In this document: piece after piece, positions 51,837 through 60,236 of the stretch | Position numbering within the stretch: position 1 is the stretch's first letter | Layout of the letters: every line of letters starts with the position of its first letter | NCBI GenBank assembly: GCA_028015205.1 | Contig: JAPWFG010000020.1 | Location: 124,001-188,000 of the forward strand | Length of the DNA: 64,000 nucleotides | Reading direction: 5' to 3' | Origin: Mytilisepta virgata | Taxonomy: Eukaryota > Mollusca > Bivalvia > Mytilida > Mytilidae | The notes under the pieces: model-generated | Databases searched by the model: none | What the model saw: only the letters and a program-made list of their open reading frames with translations | What the model was told of the DNA's origin: nothing | Translations under genes and position numbers: made by a program

Positions 51837-54800
51837 AAAAAAATCAAATGGTCCGTACGCTGGTACTATATACAAAAAACATTAAGATGAAGAATGAATC
51901 AGTTTCACTTTTACGGCATTTATTACTACAAGCGCTTTCACTGCTTTACACTAAAATTACTAAAATTCGATGTTTTGCACGACATGTTTTGACGGACTGT
52001 AAATTTACGGAAAGAAATTTACAGTCCGTCAAAACATGTCGTGCAAAACATCGAACATATTGCAGAATAAACTAAATTCGATGTTTTGCACGACATGTTT
52101 TGACGGACTGTAAATTTACGGAAAGAAATTTACAGTCCGTCAAAACATGTCGTGCAAAACATCGAATTTAGTTTATTCTGCAATATGTTCGAACTGTGAA
52201 GAATTTTACATTGGCGAAACAAAGAATGAACTAAGAACCAGAATGAGATTACACAGACAACAAACAACGCATAAAGAACTCACAATTATACGTGCGAATC
52301 GTCATTTTCAAAATTGTTCAAATGGACGTTTCAAAATCTTTCCAATTTATAAGATAAATAAAGAAGGTGATTTTTTCCGACAAAGAAAAGAACAGGAGTT
52401 CATAAGTATTTTACAGCCCTCATTGAACGATAAATAACTTGATATTTGAACTTGCATTAATAATTTATCATTATTTCTATTTTGACATTGCGATCATATT
52501 TTTCGCGCGAAAGACACAATTGAAAGTTACTTCCCTTGTTGTTAACGTTACTCTATATTGTTAACGTCACTCTATTATTAACATTGTTTATAACATGTAT
52601 GGCATCTACCTGAAGATCTGTGTAAAGCAGTGAAAGCGCTTGTAGTAATAAATGCCGTAAAAGTGAAACTGATTCATTCTTCATCTTAATGTTTTTTGTA
52701 TATATATATATACATGAATGATCACCATACACTGCTCTGTCCTTGGACGATGTTTGACTTCACCAGTTTGATTAGCATCAAAATATTTCGTGTCATTGTT
52801 TTGTCGTGAATTATTATTAATGAGACAAGTGTAATCACGAGACATGTGATGCTAGAGAATCGAAATTGTTCTTGTAGATGGTTTATTTCTACCACTGGAA
52901 TTATGCTCCGCCTGTTTGACTCAATTCCAAGAGGTATCTGAAGCTTAGTTGCTACTATTTCGGTACAGCCTGAAACTGCATGATACTCCAAGTACTCCAG
53001 CTCCGATATTATGTATCTTTTTGTTTTGCTTTTATGGACCTGAAGCGTTTATAAATAGATTAAACGTTTAATCAGGAGTCCAGCTTCAATTGAATATTGC
53101 CAGCCAAATCAACTGAGAAACACTAATTAAGTTATAAATAAATCCAACAAAGCAAAATACAAAACCCTTCATAAGGAAATAAGCTTTTCTGTTTACTATA
53201 GTATTACACTTACTGCCTCACAAAATTCCTGAGCTAACTGTTGGAATTCTGGACTATTTACATCCGATAGAACTTCAGTGTAGGAAGCATTACTGAGTGT
53301 AACTTCAGATTCAAAATATTCTAAATATTTAAAGAAAAAATAAGATTTGTTTAGATTTGTTGACTTTATGGTTTGATCTCTTTCCATCTTACAAAATGAA
53401 AGCAGGACAATTGTAACCTTAAATTAATTTGACTTCTACTCGAATCTCTGCTACTTGTGCAGATAATGAAAACTGGCCGGTCTTTATATATACCGCATAA
53501 ATATAAATCAAGACAAATTCCACTTTTAACAAAGACGTAATATGGTTACTTCTGATACAATGAACGTTTAGAAAATTTGTATCCACCCAGCGAAAAGAGC
53601 ATTTGAGATTTCGGTATATTGAATCCTTAATAAGATTTGCCTGTCAGAAATCGATATAACTAGGGATTTTATTGATGTTTTCTTCTCGTTTAGATGGTTT
53701 TTCATTGTTGAAAGATAAGATGCTTAACGCAAAAGCATCCTAAAAATCTAACATCAGATAAACGTTGCACCAAAATGACTGTATCTCTGTCCAATAAAAC
53801 GAAGCAAAGATATCAAAATGTATGTAATGCTATAACATTTTGTCCAGCAAAAATGTCTTAGAGTATGTTCATGTGAGCCTGGTATGGCATCAAAAGTGTG
53901 CATAAATTGCGAAAAACACATATGTAATAACAAGATAACGTTTGAAAATTTTCTAAATGTGAAGATTTACTTAAACCGTTGTCGAAAATCAAGTTCTTAA
54001 TTAAAATATTTTATAATAGTGTCTATTAAAATTGATGTATATCGTATGCTGCTAAAAAAATATAGTTTATTTTTTCATATAACAGAAAATGAATTTGATC
54101 CGGCAGTTGCTTTTTTGATTTATTAAAGAAAGAAACTCAGCCGCAGATAACTGCGTAACAGGACTATAAGGACATACAAAATTATACAAATATATAAATT
54201 ATATATATACAACAAACATGAAATACAATAATATACCTCTTATTGTAATTGGGTCAATATTTTTTCTACTTTATGAATAAATATAGATAACTTTGTTAAT
54301 AATTTTACATTACTCAACTTGAGCATAACATATATTTTTTTCAGCATTTGGGTATCTAGTATAGTACAATGGTATAAATTTGCCCCTTAATTTTTTTATA
54401 TTATCATGAGTACATATACATATATAATGATGCGCGTCTCCAAGACCATTCCTACATAATAAACAAATTATGTCATCCCTGGGTATATTCCTCCATCTCC
54501 CTGTTTCCATTGGAAACTTGATATTAAAAACGCGAGGTTTCAACTTAAGAAGGTATGGTTCTATGCCAAATTCTGTTTTGAAACATGAGTAAAAATTGCC
54601 CCTCGAGGAGTTATCTATATCAGAGAACCACTTTTGAATGAATTGGTTTTGGAGACGTTGTTTGTAATCGATTTTACAAAGTTCAGATTCAGATATTTAG
54701 GAATATTCCATATTTCAAATAACCCACAATCATTAAATATAGACTTTATATAGTTAACCCACTTAAAATTGTAACCGTTATTTTCATTTAATGAGCGCAA

Positions 54801-57800
54801 AAAATTATATAATTTTCCCGACAATTTACTATCACTTGTTGCCACCTTATACCAAAAAACATACCATTTTCACCTTGATAATCAGTTCTAAAGGAAATCT
54901 GCCGAGCTCGCCATAAACCATAAAATTTGGTGTTGAAGATCGTACCACCAAGACACGCTTACAAAATTGAAGATGTAATTTCTCAATATTGCCAAACTTT
55001 TCGAATCTCCATATTTTAGACGAGTATATCAAAATTGGAGCTACCAAAACATCAAATAACTTTAACTGAAGATCAACAGGGATAGAGATGTTTTAGATCT
55101 TTCTATAAAGAGCACACAAAGCCTTTTGGTCTTGATCAACAAGTTTCTTGCGGGATTGAAAAAAAAATTACTGTTGTAATTGAACAGAAGACAAAGATAA
55201 ACATACGAATCTTTGATTTCCACATTTTGGCCACACAATTTAAAAGTAACATTTTGAACAAATTTCCTATTTGAAAAAATAACGAATTTTGTTTTGTTAA
55301 CATTCACACTCATTTTCCAATCATTACAGTATTTCTTAAAAGTAGACAAAGCTGTTTGTAGTTCAGCAACAGATTCTACAAACAGAACAGTGTCATCTGC
55401 ATACAGCAGAATGAATAATTTGAGATACATGTTCATAGAATTATCATTTATAAGATTCAACCCATTTACCAAGTTTTCAGACAAGAAATCTTCCAAGTCG
55501 TTTAGGTATAGGGCAAAGATAAACTTTTCCCCCTGCCGTACACCCACTTGACAAGGAAGAAAATCTTTCTTTAAGTCAACTTTCTTTACACAAGACTTAA
55601 TGTCTGTATAAATATTTAATACAAAGTTGTGAAACATGCTATTGCAGATGTTTGAAATATATTATAAAACCGTGGGATTTTTTAAGTAGATGGGGCAAAG
55701 ATTTTGTTCAACAACGATATACATAATGTTACTTTATTGTTACTAGTTATACATTATACTTTTCTCGATGTGTTTGTTGTGCGTGTAATTACAACGATAA
55801 ATTGAAAAGACAATAAATCTTACAGCACTCAAAAACAAAAGGGCAATTGAAAAAAGCTAACAACAAAACTGTCATTTGATACATTTCAGAATGAATATCT
55901 AGAATGGTATATCTAAAGCAGGTGTATAAAAATATGTATGTACTTACTTGTGCCGGTTCTCGGTAGTATTCTTTGCGAAACTGTAAAATACAAAACTTTA
56001 AATTCTGAATAGTGAAACAAACCCTTCAGGATTGCAATTTAAAAGTATGACTATGATGAGTGTATATCAGAATACTGAGTCGTGCAATGTTTGCTGATAT
56101 ACTTCATCACTCATACTATTACCCTTAGTGATTCTCTTGCTACGTAATGTTAAATATTCTTGTATGGAAAACTGTTCATGGTTGCTTAAGTTAGATCAGT
56201 ATTTTTCAGGAACATTTAGTCATTTTCCTGTGGGCTGTTGGTGTTCGTTGAAGGCTTCCTGGCTGGTCTTACAGGTAAAGGTTGCTCTACATTTTTCATA
56301 GTCATGTCCCAAAAGGATTTTTGGTTTTATCGGTTTTAATCACGTTTGTACCTTTTTGTGGTTATTGTTTCTCATTGCAAAATTTTCGGCCTCGAGCAAA
56401 GGATCGAGTCTTGTGCATCGAAATTAATATCAGCAAACAGATATTGCGAACTGTTTCTTTGCTTTACTAAAACTCGTTTTTTTTTCAAAATTAATACTGG
56501 CATGCATGTATTTCAAACTTTTAAATAATACGTTGTAGATTCTTGACGTAGAATGTTCTATTTATCGGTATTCATAAAAAGTTGAAATTGAACAAACATT
56601 TTGATAATATACTTACGTAATACGGATAAAACAATACCAGCTATAACAACTCCTATGAAACTAAGGACAAGAAATAAGCATAAAATAACTTTACATGTTG
56701 ATCCTCGTCGAAATTTATCTCCCATACCATAAGCAGATATTCGTTCGTCCTCATCGTGCTTCAATGACGGTTGAGGAGAATAAACCCCATCAGAAGGCAA
56801 AGAATCAAGAATAAATTCTTCTCTCTGTCCAGTATAATATCGAAAAAAGCCATAATGATTTGGGCGTTCGAAAGAGTTGCCATACCCAGTCACAGACGGA
56901 TCGTTGTATTTTTGGTTTTCATCGAAATTGGTGCTGTTATACAAGGCTGTCATGTGTGGCCACTGGTAAATACAAGAAAATTAAGAGATATATATATAAT
57001 TTTAATTCAAGGTGTCCAAAGGTAGTTTTTATTAAAAAGCACCTGATCTTTCTCTTCAATATTTTCATTTATTGTTTCGAATTTTAACCTTTTCAGCCTC
57101 GAGCACAACTGCTGAGCAGTAATCGTGTGAAGTATGCATACTTAATGCATTAAAATTGACACCATTTAGACCCTAGTATATTTGTTTTAGAATATGATTT
57201 TTATTAAGTTTAAAACACATATTTAGGTATTAGAATTTTAATCAAATACACACGAGCAATGTAACATGGTTTATAAATAATGAGTCACAGTTAAAAACTA
57301 AGATTATAAATTAATTAAAACTGTCGCAACGATGCTCAAGGCAAAACCTAGTTTATTTCTTATTTGAACAAAACACAGGACACGCCCGTACTATATTCAG
57401 GATTATTTGTCCAAAAATGAAAAATAAATAATTAAAAATTTTCTATCAAAGTTACATTATTATTTCCCTTTTGAACCAAAAAAGAAAATGTTGATGTGTG
57501 GTTTATATTCATATTTATAAATATGTCCTTTGTTTATATTATGATTCATTACTGTAATGCATCATAAAGGTCATGAATTATTTGAATAATTTGTTACTGG
57601 TTTGGTTAGTCTATATATGCATTGTATTTTTATATTTACAATATTATGTATTTATAAACAAAAATGTTATCTTTTCTTCTAAATGGTATCATCTCCTAGG
57701 TGAAAACGTTTTAGGAATAATGACCAAATCTTTCGTTACATAATGGTATACATTTCATGTATATTTGACCTTTCAAAACTATTTGGAAGAAACTAAACCC

Positions 57801-60236
57801 AATAAAATTGACACTTTTGACTGATTTATATTTTTTTTTAAATGTCACTGTATTTTTAAATGAATAATATATAATAAAATAAGAAATTTTTATTTCTCAA
57901 GCGGAAATATGAAACCCATGTAAAAATTATTGATATAATATAAAGTGTTCATAATTAACAGGTGTTTATTAAATATGCTACTTTTTTAAAATATATATTA
58001 GAGATGCTTGTATTTTTAGGCGTATACCAAGTTCCTTTATTAAACATATTCTGCATAGGTACATCAGAAATTTGAATAAAAAACTATTGCATTCGATATT
58101 TCTAATTTGATAGCGTAAACCAATTACTAAAAATTATGGCAACAATGCTTATCTGCTTACCTCCTCACTGCGACCACGCCTCAGATCTCGCCCTTCACGC
58201 GTATTCATTTTAAAATATATCTCTCATTATATTTATCTCATAGATGCAAACTTTGCATAAGAAACAGTCCTTGTATAACAACAAAACATACAATAAATTA
58301 GTAATTAAATCGTCACTTTGACATTCCATCCTTCCTACACGTACAGGACATCTTTAACGAGCTCAAAATAATATAATATGGACACACGTGACAAATTAGA
58401 GGGTGTGAAAGACTGTGGTTATTCTCATCATGTACATTTTAAAAAGTGAATATTAATGCAAAGGAATAAGTTAAACAAAATTTGTCACTGTAAATATGTA
58501 TCTGTACATGAAGTTTTAATATTTAGCTTTAATCTCGTGTGAAATACAAGTGACCAGTAAACGTAAATCTGTAGCTCTTTTGCTTTTTTATTTACTCCGA
58601 TTTTTGACAGCTCAAGAAAGAGGTTTTTGAATCTTGAATGGAATTATTCCCATTTTTCATGTTAAAGTGGATCAAAATAAAAAAAAAAAGAATGTTCAAC
58701 ATGTTAATTGTAATCGCCTTGAATAATCGAAATTTTAACTCCTTTCCGAATACATTATAGTTAATACGGCATATAAGCCTGTTTATGTCGAAAAGGTGTT
58801 GAAAATAGGTTATCAACCTTTGACATGAATGGTTGGTTCACTTCCGCACGTTACAAATAACCGTTCATTTATATCAATGATAACTGTATGATGATTCTCA
58901 TACTTTTTGTCAGAGGGTTAACTAAGCCCTTTCATCGTAGTTTTTTGTCAAGTTCTATTGCGTTCTAATGACTGATTACAATAGTAAAGGTTAAGAATAA
59001 GGTCTAAACGACATTATGTAAAGTTTGTGGCTGAAAGGCAGAGCGAGGGACTCGGGTAAGGGCGGAATTTTTTACAACTGAGGAAGAAATTCCAAATCTT
59101 ACATACGGTTATATGTAAAAAAAAAAAATTCTTATTCACGTCTTAGGTGTTCTAGTGGCTTTCACGATGTACCACCATATATACCCTAATAGGTACCAAA
59201 CAGGTAATAAAAATACACTACATGTATAAATACAGTTCTAGCATAAGTTTCCAATATTTTAATTTTATGTTTGCACGACAGTTGTTCAACACGAATGACA
59301 CTCAGAAGCAAACCAAATTTTTGCTTTGAGTTTATATAAATACAATGTATATATACACATGACAATAAAACTGTTTTGATTCTGAGTGTCCTTTTCAACA
59401 ATTTTCCAACAAATGGTACAAAATACTTGATAAACCACCAATGCTGCCATTTTCACGACATGATCATCTTTTACGGCGCTGAAGATAATCATTAAACATT
59501 TTTTAAATAACTGTTATGAATGAAAGAAATATGGGGAAAATGGTCCAACTCCTTTTACCGCCGTTTTAAGGACTATACAACTATTCTTTTTCTCTTTCCT
59601 TAGTCATTAAGTTATAAGATAAAATAAAGTGCTCCATCAATTTTCATGTCGTTCTGAGAATCATGCGTAACTATTGTGTGACATCTCGCACCAAGACATT
59701 GAGAAGTATTGAAGAATAGCATAATTTGAAAAGACTATATTGATGAATTGACATGACCATTGATTTACTTCCGAGTGAAAAAGGATCACGATTCACAATA
59801 AATCAAATACAATGAACAATTTATTAAAACATTACTAATTCTGTCATCAATAAAACTGACAGTTCTAAAAAAATACGATTGTTTTACTTTTCTATATTTA
59901 TCTGTTGCTCAGAAACTATACACCAGCCAAGTGTATATTTTAATTATCTGACATTTCCTTTGTATTGGATGTTCTTTTTTTCATTCCGATGTTTTGATCA
60001 GAAGGTTGATTCTGTATAATCGTGAAATGTGTTTTGTATATTTATAAATAATTTTGTTGTTGAGCCGCTACTTTAAGATTGTACGTCCTTATAATCTTTT
60101 AGTGGCCTGTACATGTACATGCTCAGTATTAATTTTTTTTCCAATTCTGGTACCATTATAACAGTAAGGATCATTAAATAATCATTTTAAGAAATTTACA
60201 TACCTTTCTGTTAAATCGCGTTTTCCATGATGCCAT
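42418..60236 (-). CDS. Gene B: type II membrane SEA-mucin (6 exons)
   Basis: Minus-strand exons 60236-60204 (alternative 58208-58161), 56962-56617, 55980-55948, 53320-53214, 51639-51566 and 47977-42418 join with phases 0,1,1,0,2. They give 2051 codons including the stop (2050 aa), or 2056 with the alternative first exon. In order: a ~100-residue cytoplasmic N-terminus; a single span (about 103-126) preceded by basic 'KFRRGSTCK', implying type II topology; a short linker; a full SEA module (about 138-256) with canonical autocleavage site G200|S201 in PGSIIVRF; then a ~1790-residue Ser/Thr-rich, cysteine-free, mucin-like ectodomain. SEA modules self-cleave and stay associated non-covalently in many membrane mucins and type II proteases. 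A surface or sheddable mucin is therefore the likely role. It is paralogous to gene A and convergent with it. Confidence 0.85.
43658..43878 (-). repeat. 42-bp VNTR in gene B (VITTLPVISTVKPN)
   Basis: Five tandem 42-bp units, starting at 43658, 43700, 43742, 43784 and 43826, encode variants of VITTLPVISTVKPN, with a partial sixth. High nucleotide identity shows recent expansion, so it is probably length-polymorphic. Confidence 0.9.
47389..47765 (-). repeat. Two ~70-residue repeats at the start of the gene B mucin domain
   Basis: The upstream copy has LSTVGETSYTSIHSNIADLI and PLESSSLRF. The downstream copy has LSTVGEITRTRVHFKVTDLR and PLESSKLRF. They are diverged but colinear, marking an old in-frame duplication. 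Confidence 0.75.
48380..48540 (-). repeat. Retroelement 3' tail fragment (copy in gene B intron 5)
   Basis: 'accaaagggatattcgaagc', 'aaatcgaaacaactgacaaa' and 'ctccggagaacaacgaagac' match 63285-63420 nearly base for base. The orientation corresponds to minus-strand RT elements. Confidence 0.7.
48541..50780. other. Gene B intron 5, central part
   Basis: No exon. It contains a hammerhead-like motif at 49621-49650, listed separately, and a poly-C tract near 50025-50040. Otherwise AT-rich. Confidence 0.45.
49621..49655 (+). ncRNA. Degenerate hammerhead-like / Penelope pLTR motif
   Basis: 'cctgatcaagaccatattgg' is followed by 'tcgaaacgtt'. It has the order CTGATCA, a 5-bp stem (GACCA/TGGTC) and GAAAC, which resembles the hammerhead core CUGANGA-stem II-GAAA that is known in Penelope-like element terminal repeats. 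The core G is C here, so it is expected to be inactive. No flanking stems were verified. Confidence 0.35.
50815..51215. repeat. Two tandem ~180-bp repeat units in gene B intron 5
   Basis: Both units contain 'actcctataaaatttgttga' or a close variant, 'tggcggtagagtatgtacat', 'aaatatgga' and 'aagcggtttcagaggagata' followed by 'cgtccacaatgt'. The units start about 180 bp apart. The block is bracketed by 'atgtccctcgccgctgaaca' at the left and 'atgtccctcagtcgcttcgc' at the right. Confidence 0.7.
51566..51639 (-). CDS. Gene B exon 5: SEA middle part
   Basis: 74 nt on the minus strand, after 'aaacttttcttcag', encoding MKDMFTSSSSPIQQNYDDCE then VIGF plus AG before GTAAGT (phase 0 in, phase 2 out). 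AG joins C of exon 6 to give the serine preceding PGSIIV. The 'CEV' followed by a hydrophobic and then GS is the usual SEA spacing. Confidence 0.85.
51768..51834. repeat. (TA)n microsatellite
   Basis: A 67-bp uninterrupted AT/TA run beside the left end of the Penelope-like element. A shorter TA run sits at its right end (52699-52712). TA-rich DNA may be the insertion target. Confidence 0.9.
51968..52191. repeat. Nested palindrome A-B-A-B' inside the Penelope-like element
   Basis: Unit A (51968-52053) is itself an 86-nt hairpin (arms of about 39 nt, 8-nt loop acggaaag). B (52054-52078, 25 nt) follows. Then comes an exact second A (52079-52164), then B in reverse complement (52165-52189). The right half is the coding 5' end of the endonuclease frame, and the left parts are inverted copies of it. 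Confidence 0.9.
52147..52437 (+). CDS. Penelope-like GIY-YIG endonuclease domain
   Basis: This 96-codon frame is the C-terminal part of a Penelope-like polyprotein. It reads NLVYSAICSNCEEFYIGET: the VY and YIG tyrosines are the GIY-YIG core, with the CxxC spacing typical of Penelope elements. 'LRTRMRLHRQQ' (the catalytic Arg region) and 'RKEQEFISILQPSLND' (with the conserved Glu) follow. In-frame codons extend upstream of the ATG (GKKFTVRQN) into the palindrome. The ATG is therefore probably not a true start but a consequence of truncation. It was likely part of an RT-EN protein that nicks target DNA. Confidence 0.82.
   Translation: MSCKTSNLVYSAICSNCEEFYIGETKNELRTRMRLHRQQTTHKELTIIRANRHFQNCSNGRFKIFPIYKINKEGDFFRQRKEQEFISILQPSLNDK
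52610..52645 (+). ncRNA. Hammerhead-like core at the right end of the Penelope-like element
   Basis: CTGAAGA (52610-52616) fits the hammerhead core CUGANGA. It is followed by a short CTG/CAG stem and GAAA at 52632-52635. Hammerhead motifs are established features of Penelope-like terminal repeats. Stem II is only 3 bp, so activity is doubtful. The left terminus has the GAAA portion in inverted form but not the CTGAAGA. Confidence 0.4.
53214..53320 (-). CDS. Gene B exon 4: SEA N-terminal part
   Basis: 107 nt on the minus strand, between 'ctttaaatatttag' and GTAAGT, phase 1 in and phase 0 out. It encodes YFESEVTLSNASYTEVLSD, then VNSPEFQQLAQEFCEA. The pattern of strand, N-x-S/T, 'Y-x-x-x-L-x-D', 'S-x-E-F' and an amphipathic helix is the classical start of a SEA module. 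Confidence 0.88.
54120..55640 (-). pseudogene. LINE remnant inside gene B intron 3
   Basis: Minus strand. The frame 55637-55062 carries 'GVRQGEKF' and LLYADDTVLF, the RT motifs around the catalytic YADD. The next frames read 'APILIYSSKIW' (55047-54847), then 54845-54615. Last is a C-terminal frame (54543-54310) with a cysteine-histidine cluster (CLLCRNGLGDAHHYICIC), as in many LINE C-termini. Frameshifts and stops separate the parts, so it is inactive. It lies in the same orientation as gene B between exons 3 and 4. Confidence 0.8.
55948..55980 (-). CDS. Gene B exon 3: juxtamembrane linker
   Basis: A 33-nt microexon between 'gtattttacag' and GTAAGTAAGT, phase 1 in and phase 1 out. It encodes SQRILPRTGT between two split codons. 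Equivalent to gene A exon 3. Confidence 0.7.
56617..56962 (-). CDS. Gene B exon 2: cytoplasmic tail and membrane span
   Basis: Minus strand, after 'cttgtatttaccag', starting W-P-H-M-T-A-L and ending at C before GTAAGT (phase 1). It carries 'GYGNSFERPNHYGFFRYY', 'DERISAYGMGDKFRRGS', membrane-proximal cysteines (STCKVILC) and about 23 hydrophobic residues. It is homologous to gene A exon 2. The ATG inside it (56953) was not chosen as the start because the exon is open through the upstream acceptor and gene A shares the WP start. Confidence 0.87.
57060..57160. repeat. Dispersed repeat fragment, GTGCACATTTCGTC family
   Basis: A short copy with 'cctcgagcacaactgctgag' and 'cgtgtgaagtatgcatac', intron 1 of gene B. 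Confidence 0.45.
57161..58160. other. Gene B intron 1, proximal part
   Basis: AT-rich, with no exon or repeat that I could support. Confidence 0.45.
58161..58208 (-). CDS. Gene B alternative first exon 1a
   Basis: On the minus strand an ATG opens 16 codons (MNTREGRDLRRGRSEE) that end exactly at a GTAAGC donor in phase 0, compatible with exon 2. The peptide is strongly basic and unlike exon 1 of gene A. An in-frame stop lies just upstream, and there is no good acceptor, so it would be a first exon. It gives a 2055-aa product. Confidence 0.55.
58209..60203. other. Gene B intron 1, distal part
   Basis: AT-rich, with no supported exon. If exon 1a is used, its promoter lies in the first few hundred bases above 58208. 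Confidence 0.4.
60204..60236 (-). CDS. Gene B first exon 1b (MASWKTRFNRK)
   Basis: On the minus strand an ATG with 11 codons ends at AAG before GTATGT in phase 0. It aligns with gene A exon 1 (MEWTSRYQDK) through W-[KT]-[TS]-R-[FY]-x-x-K at the exon end, so it is the better candidate for the ancestral first exon. Confidence 0.65.

Larger units (their letters stand above)
51867..52704 (+). mobile_element. Truncated Penelope-like element with 84-bp inverted termini
   Basis: The termini 51867-51950 and 52621-52704 are exact 84-bp inverted repeats. Between them is a foldback (51968-52191) that leads directly into a GIY-YIG endonuclease frame. Inverted terminal segments and a GIY-YIG endonuclease are the hallmarks of Penelope-like retroelements. 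The reverse transcriptase is absent, so the copy is 5'-truncated. It lies in gene B intron 4, antisense to the gene. Perfect termini imply a young insertion. Confidence 0.85.
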
